Part shown: positions 1 to 4,750 of the stretch, piece by piece | Layout: every line of letters starts with the position of its first letter | How positions within the stretch are numbered: the first letter of the stretch is position 1 | NCBI GenBank assembly: GCA_022360015.1 | Contig: JAKSDQ010000214.1 | Location: forward strand, 1 to 64,000 | DNA from: Cytophagales bacterium | GTDB lineage: Bacteria; Bacteroidota; Bacteroidia; Cytophagales; Cyclobacteriaceae | Direction: 5' to 3' | DNA: 64,000 nucleotides | Notes under the pieces: generated by a model | The model's input: the letters and a program-made list of their open reading frames with translations, nothing else | Databases searched by the model: none | Told to the model about the DNA's origin: nothing | Program-made: the position numbers and the translations under genes

Positions 1-1
1 C

Positions 2-85
2 GGCAGTATATCGCCAAAGGATTTAAAGCTGATGAAAGCGGCCATAAACGAAGGTTGTGAGCAAATCGATGAAGATGAGTGGTAG
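2..85 (+). CDS. Antitoxin C-terminus of a VapBC-type pair (partial, 5' end outside window)
   Basis: An open frame enters from the left edge and ends at TAG 83-85. The last residues are acidic (EQIDEDEW). It overlaps the start of the PIN-domain toxin that follows, which is the usual arrangement of an antitoxin upstream of a VapC toxin. Only about 27 codons are visible, so the DNA-binding part cannot be assigned to a family. The function is inferred from position and overlap alone. Confidence 0.5.
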   Translation, partial: GSISPKDLKLMKAAINEGCEQIDEDEW

Positions 86-461
86 TTATTTGCTTGACAC
101 CAATATTGTTATTGCTTTTTATGAGGGAGAGCCCAAGTTGGTGAAAAAGATCGTCGGATCAGAGATATACCTTCCCTATGTAGTGATCGGGGAATTAAGG
201 TATGGCGCTGAGAAATCTGGCCGGAAGTCCTCCAATCAAAAACAGATCGATGCCCTGGTAGAGCAGGTGACCGTTTTACCCGGATCGGCAACGACCGCCA
301 AACATTATGGGGTTATAAAAAGCCAGTTAAAAAAGAAAGGCAGGCCTATTCCGGAGAATGATATATGGATAGCGTCCATAGCCAAAGAATATGATCTTAT
401 ACTGGTTACACGTGATGATCATTTTTCTCATATTGAAGGCATAAAACAAGAGGCCTGGTAA
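75..461 (+). CDS. VapC-type PIN-domain ribonuclease toxin
   Basis: A 128-residue PIN domain, normal length for a VapC toxin. The acidic metal-binding residues are visible: D8 (LLDTN), E40 (VIGELRYGA), D96 (ENDIWIA) and D114/D115 (TRDDHF). VapC toxins are Mg-dependent RNases, often cutting tRNA, and are neutralised by the antitoxin encoded just upstream. GTG at 57 and ATG at 69 are in frame too; ATG 75 is chosen because it leaves a short overlap with the antitoxin stop (83-85) and begins just before the first beta strand. The RNA target cannot be read from the sequence. The gene is followed by a decayed tail of a different toxin gene (DUF5615), suggesting cassette recombination. Confidence 0.85.
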   Translation: MSGSYLLDTNIVIAFYEGEPKLVKKIVGSEIYLPYVVIGELRYGAEKSGRKSSNQKQIDALVEQVTVLPGSATTAKHYGVIKSQLKKKGRPIPENDIWIASIAKEYDLILVTRDDHFSHIEGIKQEAW

Positions 462-479
462 TGTAAACCCTATCACTCG

Positions 480-542
480 TTGAAATAAGCATCCCAAAAT
501 AACCTTATTCATTTAAAACCACCAGCGTTTATCTGTTCCCGC
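480..542 (+). repeat. Remnant of a DUF5615 toxin 3' end plus downstream flank (copy 1 of a 63-bp repeat)
   Basis: This stretch matches 3627-3689 over its whole length with roughly a dozen mismatches. At 3627 the first part is the real C-terminus and stop of the DUF5615 toxin (EISLPQ then TAA). Here the same frame reads VEISIPK then TAA (479-502) but no gene body precedes it. The homology continues about 40 bp past the stop. It is best explained as the tail of a lost DUF5615-type toxin left behind when the PIN toxin cassette replaced it. Confidence 0.7.
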
Positions 543-544
543 TA

Positions 545-1006
545 AGCTAGTAGTAGCTTTTTCCATAGCCCGCAAGGCAAAGCGGTGTGGCTGCATTACG
601 GGCCTTACGCTGTCAGCCGCGCTAGGCCAACCCGCCCGGCTTCAGGCCCTCCATTACGCCACGCACAGCTCCCCCTGCAGGGCAACCGCGCGGGCAGACC
701 CTTCACCTGCAGCCGCTGTGCCATTGTTTGTCCGCACCTTGCGCCCTCAGTCAGCACTGCGGCCCCCCGTTTTTAACTCCCCTGAGAAAAAAACAATTCC
801 GTGGCGCTATTTAGCTGACCCGCCCGCCGTAAACCGCCCCACTCCCTTGCTTTTTTGCCCACCCTTCTGCCGGCTACTCACCGACAGGCTTCCTTCGGGA
901 TGCGGTTACGGTGCGGAAAGAAGCGGCTAAGAAAGCCACCCGTACCTTACCGCGCAAAACCAGGATCAGCCGTTGTAGACGAGCCAGGGAGCTTGCTTGG
1001 AGCATC
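545..1006. other. GC-rich stretch with no recognisable gene
   Basis: About 460 bp clearly richer in G+C than the surroundings, with many CCGC/GCGG runs. The possible frames are short, overlapping and match no family I recognise. No tRNA or rRNA fold was seen. The composition differs sharply from the AT-rich TA genes on both sides, suggesting separately acquired DNA or a structured non-coding element. Confidence 0.5.
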
Positions 1007-1078
1007 CCGGTGAAGGGTAAAAATCGATGGCGTCCAGGGTGAAGAAAATCGTACATCCGGATTTTTACCCTTCACCGG
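1007..1078. repeat. Perfect 19-bp inverted repeat
   Basis: Arms at 1007-1025 and 1060-1078 are exact reverse complements, beginning CCGGTGAAGGG on the left and ending CCCTTCACCGG on the right, with a 34-nt spacer. There is no T-run after the second arm, so it is not a standard intrinsic terminator. It closes the GC-rich stretch and sits just before the first copy of the Rhs-associated repeat. Confidence 0.75.
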
Positions 1079-1087
1079 CATGTTGAC

Positions 1088-1212
1088 CTTTTTCTTTTCA
1101 ATTGAAAACCAACTGCAAGAAAAATGTTATCTTGTTGTCAGGTGCTATGAGCGCACCGAACGTTCTTTTACAGGTTGTGCGCGTCAGCGTCTGCCCGGGC
1201 TAAAAACTCCGT
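1088..1212 (+). repeat. Rhs/TA-associated structured repeat, copy 1
   Basis: Shares with 2397-2596 and 4278-4470 an ordered set of blocks: a TTTTCAATTGAAAA-type palindrome, an AAAATGTTATCTTG block, a short GTGC...GCAC hairpin and a TTCTTxTAxAxGxTGTGC block. The left part present in the other copies (GTTATATAAC onward) is missing here. It is followed directly by an Rhs core fragment. No coding frame is shared between the copies, so it behaves as a non-coding element. Confidence 0.7.
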
Positions 1213-1440
1213 GTAGGTTTAGTAGAAACGTTCTTTGATGATTTTAAAATAACGCATACTAAGTCTCCGATTATCTCAGCGGATGATTATTACCCGTTTG
1301 GGTTGCAGATTGCGCAGAATGCTTATCAGAGGGAGAGTGGTGTTGATCAACGGTACAAGTATAATGGTAAGGAGCTGCAGCCGGAGCTTGGTTTAAACTG
1401 GCATGATTACGGGGCGAGGATGTATGATGCGGCCAATGGA
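1213..1440 (+). pseudogene. Rhs/YD-repeat core fragment A
   Basis: The frame reads the end of a Bacteroidota RHS-repeat core: ETFFDDFKITHTKSP, then SADDYYPFGLQIAQNAYQRE, then KYNGKELQPELGLNWHDYGA and RMYDAANG. These are the hallmark motifs of the Rhs core just before its variable C-terminal tip. There is no start and no upstream YD repeats, so it is a remnant, not a gene. It breaks at about 1440 inside a reversed piece of an XRE-type regulator gene, at a short CCAATGGAATG-like match shared with that gene. Confidence 0.8.
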
Positions 1441-1530
1441 ATGATAAGCGTCAATTTGCTTAGCAAGTTCGGCTTGAGAAAATCCCTTTTCTTCTCTGCA
1501 TTCTCTTGATTTTTCACCAAAGGATGTCAT
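1439..1530 (-). pseudogene. 5' remnant of an XRE-type HTH regulator
   Basis: Minus-strand frame from ATG at 1530: MTSFGEKSRE, then CREEKGFSQAELAKQIDAYH. The second part is nearly identical to the HTH of the regulator at 2759-3016. The reading is lost after AYHSI where it meets the Rhs fragment. It is therefore the N-terminal third of a second copy of that regulator, truncated by recombination. The upstream side carries TGTCAT (1525-1530) and ATGACA (1548-1553) as an imperfect inverted pair, possibly a leftover operator. Confidence 0.7.
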
Positions 1531-1756
1531 GTGTTGCAATATTTATGACACAAAAAACCTTTTTCGAGAGAATATTTGCAAAAATACGGGTATAGAGTAA
1601 ATGATTCCTTTTCATGACACCCAAACTTGGTTTATTGAATACTAACCGTTTGGTAAGCTGCTTTTGGTATGGTTTTTATCTGCCCTTGCCTTTTTAGTCT
1701 AAAGATTTTTGGTGGTACCATACCCATTTTAAAACCAAAAAATCTAAAAAAACTGC

Positions 1757-1764
1757 TATCTTTG
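1757..1764 (+). promoter_or_regulatory. Likely -7 box (TAnnTTTG type) of the ParDE operon
   Basis: TATCTTTG matches the Bacteroidota -7 consensus TAnnTTTG exactly and lies 28 bp before the antitoxin start. No clear TTTG -33 box was found at the expected distance, so this rests on one half of the promoter. The 250 bp upstream of it (1510-1756) shows no other gene. Confidence 0.5.
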
Positions 1765-1791
1765 AATAGTACCAAGTGAAAAAATGAGGTC

Positions 1792-2013
1792 ATGGACATA
1801 CAAGCAGAAAAATACTCGCTCATAGAATATATCACTCAGATAAAGGACATTCGATTGATAGAAAAGCTTAAGCAGTTTGTTGAAGCAACGGAAAATGATT
1901 TTTGGAACGATCTTACCGAGGATCAGAGGCAAGAACTTAAGCAAGGGATGAAGGAGCTGGACAATGGCCAGAAACATGATTATGAAAAAGTAATGTCCAA
2001 ACACAGAAAATGA
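1792..2013 (+). CDS. ParD/RelB-like antitoxin
   Basis: A 73-residue protein with mainly helical, charged composition. It contains a WNDLTEDQRQELKQGMKELD stretch typical of small addiction antitoxins of Bacteroidota. It lies directly upstream of a RelE/ParE-family toxin and shares an ATGA stop/start overlap with it (2010-2013), so the two are surely co-translated. Its role would be to bind and neutralise that toxin and to repress the operon. I see no clear ribbon-helix-helix motif, so the DNA-binding class is uncertain. Confidence 0.8.
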   Translation: MDIQAEKYSLIEYITQIKDIRLIEKLKQFVEATENDFWNDLTEDQRQELKQGMKELDNGQKHDYEKVMSKHRK

Positions 2014-2306
2014 GTAAGAAAGTAGTATTATCCTCTACTGCGAAAGAAAAGCTATCGGATTTATTGGAATATTTGGAAGACAATTGGTCAGCAAGAGTTA
2101 AAAATGATTTTATCAAAAAGCTGGACAGAAGTATTGCGAAAATATCTCTTTACCCTCAAAGCTGCCCCGAATCAATGAAGGTCAGGGGCTTGTATAAATG
2201 TGTAGTAACCAAACAGGCGAGCTTATTTTATAGAATTACGCCAGAAGAAATAGAGGTGGTGACTTTGTTTGATACACGCCAAGATCCCGATAAACTAAAA
2301 AAATAA
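2010..2306 (+). CDS. RelE/ParE-family toxin
   Basis: A 98-residue basic protein with the ParE-superfamily plan: an N-terminal strand and helix (VVLSSTAKEKLSDLLEYLED), a central SLYPQSCPE turn, then KCVVTKQASLFYRI and a C-terminal VVTLFDTRQDP segment. The last motif (F/FDxRQxP) is common in plasmid-stabilisation toxins of this family. Members either poison DNA gyrase (ParE) or cut mRNA on the ribosome (RelE); sequence inspection cannot decide between them. It is translationally coupled to the antitoxin upstream. Confidence 0.85.
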   Translation: MSKKVVLSSTAKEKLSDLLEYLEDNWSARVKNDFIKKLDRSIAKISLYPQSCPESMKVRGLYKCVVTKQASLFYRITPEEIEVVTLFDTRQDPDKLKK

Positions 2307-2314
2307 TTGCAAGC

Positions 2315-2347
2315 TATTCAAGCCCCATGTACCCATGGCTGTGAATA
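2315..2347 (+). terminator. Hairpin after the ParDE pair
   Basis: Outer arms TATTCA (2315-2320) and TGAATA (2342-2347) enclose an inner CCATG/CATGG pair. There is no T-run, so it may be a 3'-end stabilising structure rather than an intrinsic terminator. The next 50 bp (2348-2396) hold no gene. Confidence 0.4.
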
Positions 2348-2396
2348 GATAATGATTATATAACCAACGGCTCAAAATCAATCCACTTTTCAAATA

Positions 2397-2596
2397 GTTA
2401 TATAACAAAGCCTTATGTAAAATAGCTTTAGTCCGTGGGAAAGGTTAGCGTGGTCCTCAGGAACTTGGTTTAGCTTTTCTTTTTCAATAGAAAACCAACT
2501 GAAAGAAAAATGTTATCTTGTTACCACGTGCTATAAAGGCACTGAAAGTTCTTATACAAGCTGTGCCGGTAGCTTTGGTGAAGCTAAAAAACCCGA
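2397..2596 (+). repeat. Rhs/TA-associated structured repeat, copy 2
   Basis: Begins with the perfect palindrome GTTATATAAC, followed by TATGTAAAATAGCTT, the GAAAACCAACTGAAAGAAAA block, TGTTATCTTG and a GTGC...GCAC hairpin. Copy 3 at 4278 has the same order from its first base. The copy runs into Rhs fragment B exactly as copy 1 runs into fragment A. Confidence 0.75.
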
Positions 2597-2878
2597 GTAG
2601 GTTTAATAGAAACGTTCTTTGATGATTTTAAGGTAACCCATACCAAGTCACCGATTATCTCAGCGGATGATTATTATCCGTTCGGGCTGGCTATCCAGCA
2701 GAATAGTTATCAGAGAGAAAGTGCTGTAAGTCAAGACTATAAGTTCAATGGTGTTGAACTAAACGATGTAACTGGTAATTATGAAATGGTTTTCAGGGGT
2801 TATGACCCTGCTTTGGGTAGGTTCATGCAAGTTCTCCCCCAAGAGATACCCCATGTTAGTATTCAACACATCAGCTAG
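2597..2878 (+). pseudogene. Rhs/YD-repeat core fragment B
   Basis: The frame reads ETFFDDFKVTHTKSP, ADDYYPFGLAIQQNSYQRES, YKFNGVELNDVTGNYE and FRGYDPALGRFMQ, the end of an Rhs core including the DPALGRF motif that precedes the variable tip. After 2830 the frame crosses into the reversed 3' end of the regulator gene and stops at TAG 2876. No start or upstream repeats remain. It is a second Rhs remnant, clearly different in sequence from fragment A. Confidence 0.8.
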
Positions 2879-3016
2879 TTCTTTAACCACGTCAATAGTA
2901 GGCTTTACTTCATCCCTTTCATACTTTCCAATAATGGAATGGTAAGCGTCAATTTGCTTAGCAAGTTCGGCCTGAGAAAATCCCTTTTCTTCTCTGCACT
3001 TTGATCTGTCTGCCAT
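2759..3016 (-). CDS. XRE-family HTH regulator with a replaced C-terminus
   Basis: From ATG 3016 the protein starts MADRSKCREEKGFSQAELAK and continues through IIGKYERDEVKP to LNTNMGYLLGE, a complete lambda-repressor-type HTH of about 62 residues. The remaining 22 residues are read antisense through Rhs fragment B, so the native C-terminus has been lost at about 2830. A TTG at 3022 is also in frame. It is divergent from the DUF433/DUF5615 pair and shares a symmetric promoter region with it, so it could regulate that pair. It may still bind DNA, but whether it is functional is unclear. Confidence 0.6.
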   Translation of the reverse strand: MADRSKCREEKGFSQAELAKQIDAYHSIIGKYERDEVKPTIDVVKELADVLNTNMGYLLGENLHEPTQSRVITPENHFIITSYIV

Positions 3017-3028
3017 TTTCAATGGACA

Positions 3029-3081
3029 GCTAAGATAAACTCCGCGTATTCGCTAAAAAAGGCAAAAATGTTTATCTTAGC
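3029..3081. promoter_or_regulatory. Symmetric divergent promoter/operator
   Basis: A perfect 12-bp inverted repeat: GCTAAGATAAAC at 3029-3040 and GTTTATCTTAGC at 3070-3081. Each arm carries TATCTTAG, a near match to the -7 consensus, pointing outward: the left arm towards the HTH gene (start 3016) and the right arm towards the DUF433 gene (start 3097). An additional TTCGCTAA/TTAGCGAA pair (3049-3056, 3075-3082) overlaps the right arm. The arms could therefore be both promoters and operators. Confidence 0.6.
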
Positions 3082-3096
3082 GAAGCAGTATTAATC

Positions 3097-3333
3097 ATGA
3101 AAGATCAGTTAATTACCATATCGCCAGACATATTAGGGGGAACGCCTGTATTTTATGGTACCCGGGTTCCTGTTAAAAACCTGTTTGATTACCTGAAATC
3201 CGGGGAAAGCATAGAAGATTTTTTGAAGGACTTTCCTTCGGTATCCAGGGAGCATGCCCTGAAAGTTTTATCCATAGCTGAGTCGATTTTAACCATAACC
3301 GCACCTGGAACCGGTAATGAAACTGCTGCTTGA
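3097..3333 (+). CDS. DUF433 antitoxin (VapB-like)
   Basis: A 78-residue DUF433 protein. The family core is clear: ISPDILGGTPVFYGTRVPVK, then LFDYLKSGESIEDFLKDFPS and the HTH-like SREHALKVL. DUF433 proteins are antitoxin partners of PIN-like DUF5615 toxins. The stop overlaps the toxin start by 17 bp. Expression probably comes from the divergent promoter at 3029-3081. A broken second copy of the central part lies at 4471-4632. Confidence 0.85.
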   Translation: MKDQLITISPDILGGTPVFYGTRVPVKNLFDYLKSGESIEDFLKDFPSVSREHALKVLSIAESILTITAPGTGNETAA

Positions 3334-3649
3334 CGAAAACCTTCCCATCCGTTTAAAATACCGTTTTTCTTCTTCTGTTAGTGTAGGTACAGTAACCGAT
3401 GAAGGTTGGGGTTCCTTGAAGGATAAGGAATTACTGACCACTATGTCCTCCCGGGGTTATACTATTTTGGTCACTGCTGACAGGCATTTACCTTATCAAC
3501 AGAACCTGGATAACTTTGATGTGGTGGTAATGGTTTTGTTAAGCAGTGATAACCGCTACCAGACACTGGTGAATTATGTACCGGCAATAGAAAGCCATTT
3601 ACCACCGCAAATTAAGCGGGGCGTTATTGAAATAAGCCTTCCACAATAA
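3317..3649 (+). CDS. DUF5615 PIN-like toxin
   Basis: A 110-residue member of the DUF5615 (PIN-like) family: N-terminal MKLLLDENLP with the acidic D6/E7, a central TTMSSRGYTILVTADRHLPY with the second acidic cluster, and a C-terminal VIEISLPQ. It is probably an RNase toxin partnered with the DUF433 protein upstream (17-bp overlap). The last codons and the following 40 bp are duplicated at 480-542. Confidence 0.85.
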   Translation: MKLLLDENLPIRLKYRFSSSVSVGTVTDEGWGSLKDKELLTTMSSRGYTILVTADRHLPYQQNLDNFDVVVMVLLSSDNRYQTLVNYVPAIESHLPPQIKRGVIEISLPQ

Positions 3650-3689
3650 CCTTGTACTTTTAAAGCCACCAACGTTTATCCGCGCCCGC
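3627..3689 (+). repeat. DUF5615 3' end and flank (intact copy of the 63-bp repeat)
   Basis: Contains the last seven codons and stop of the DUF5615 gene and the flank TTTAAAGCCACCAACGTTTA. The corresponding block at 480-542 differs at about a dozen positions. The shared part extends beyond the coding sequence, so the flank travels with the toxin gene. Confidence 0.7.
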
Positions 3690-3762
3690 CTGGGCTGAGT
3701 GCTTTCTTTTTTCTGTTTTTTCTTTTAAAATATGTTGTTCAACCTTTTAAAATCAATCCATT

Positions 3763-3891
3763 ATGTATTACATCAGCAAGTACAAAGACTGCTGGGCCAT
3801 CCACAACGACGACAACGGTCATAGCCGCAAACTTACCGACCAGGAAGTAGCCAGGGCTAAACAGGAGTTCCCCGTCCTGAAAGACCTCTGA
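3763..3891 (+). CDS. Small hypothetical protein (42 aa)
   Basis: ATG 3763 to TGA 3889 encodes MYYISKYKDCWAIHNDDNGH and a further 22 residues ending FPVLKDL. The sequence has the composition of a folded basic/acidic small protein, and I believe similar YKDCWAIHNDD proteins occur in other Bacteroidota, but I cannot name a family. The AT-rich leader has no strong ribosome site, as is normal in this phylum. The stop lies inside the open frame of the toxin remnant that follows. Confidence 0.5.
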   Translation: MYYISKYKDCWAIHNDDNGHSRKLTDQEVARAKQEFPVLKDL

Positions 3892-4231
3892 AGTTGCAAA
3901 AGCAGTAAATAAATCTGGTGATCTAACCAAATCTGAAATTCGCAAAATACAAAATGTAGTAGATGAAGCCGGTAGACCATTGGAGATAGTTGGATCAGCA
4001 GCTAAGGGAAGCAGACGAAATCCAGGATCTAAATTACCTATTGGTAAAGAAAAAGGGACTAAAAGTGATATTGATTTTTTAGTTCCCCCCAGTAGTCTCG
4101 ATAATTTTACAGATTTAGTAAATAAGTTGCCTGAAATTGATCCTAATACCGGGATAATTCCTGGGGTTCATAATCCAAAGTTAGGGTCGGGAATACGGTT
4201 TGAGCCAGGTGGGAAAAGCCAATTAAGTTAA
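3881..4231 (+). pseudogene. Polymorphic-toxin C-terminal domain remnant, nucleotidyltransferase type
   Basis: An open frame without an ATG. It contains EIVGSAAKGSRRNPGSKLPI and then KEKGTKSDIDFLVPPSS. This is the nucleotidyltransferase signature: GSA...S/R-R plus the SDIDF metal-binding aspartates. Domains of this form occur as C-terminal tips of Rhs and related contact-dependent toxins. There is no Rhs core, pre-toxin motif or start upstream, so it is a displaced tip. A possible start of an immunity gene (ATG 4244) is cut after 12 codons by repeat copy 3. Confidence 0.65.
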
Positions 4232-4277
4232 AAGAAGATAAATAAAAATGAGATTAAAGGCTGATGATAGTTTAAAT

Positions 4278-4470
4278 GTTATATAACGCAGCATTATGTA
4301 AAATAGCTTGGTGCTGTGGAAAAGTTCAGGGTGGCCCTGAATCACTTCGTTTAGCTTTCCTTTTTTCAATTGAAAGCCAACTGAAAGAAAAATGTTATCT
4401 TGCCTGAAGGTGCTATTGCAGCACAGGATGTTCTTTTATAAGCTGTGCGCGGCAGGTATTGGAAACCTTA
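4278..4470 (+). repeat. Rhs/TA-associated structured repeat, copy 3
   Basis: Starts GTTATATAAC like copy 2 and carries TATGTAAAATAGCTT, a perfect TCAGGG-TGG-CCCTGA hairpin, the TTTTCAATTGAAAG palindrome, TGTTATCTTG and a GTGCT...AGCAC hairpin. Instead of an Rhs fragment it is followed by a DUF433 fragment. Confidence 0.75.
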
Positions 4471-4632
4471 ATGTCAATATTTTACGGTACCAGAGTTCCG
4501 GTTAAAAACCTGTTTGGTGGCAAGGACTTCCTATCTGTGACTATCTCACATTATTATTTCCTACTCAACAATTCTTTTGTTTCGTTGTTATACAATAACT
4601 ATATTTGGCCGTCGTTTAAACAAGGTCAATAA
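4471..4632 (+). pseudogene. DUF433 antitoxin fragment
   Basis: The frame from ATG 4471 reads MSIFYGTRVPVKNLFGG. FYGTRVPVKNLF is identical to residues of the DUF433 antitoxin at 3097-3333. The rest of the 53-codon frame has no similarity to the family. It is a displaced internal fragment that lost both ends. No gene is visible from here to the TonB receptor start at 4751. Confidence 0.65.
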
Positions 4633-4750
4633 GTATTGATTACCTAGAACCCAGGTTTAATCCGGAGTTTATTTTATAGTGGGGAGATAAACTCTTGCTT
4701 TGTTGACATGTAACAATTCCAGTTCTTTTCAAATTTTCAAAATTTATTTT

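Noticed and set aside
585-930. Overlapping plus-strand frames in the GC-rich block
   Set aside because: Proline/arginine-rich translations with no family likeness, short and overlapping, as expected from GC-rich non-coding DNA.
1-4700. Integron cassette array
   Set aside because: Small same-strand genes with repeats suggested it, but GTTATATAAC and the flanks do not match the attC ends (RYYYAAC/GTTRRRY), and no integrase gene is in the window.
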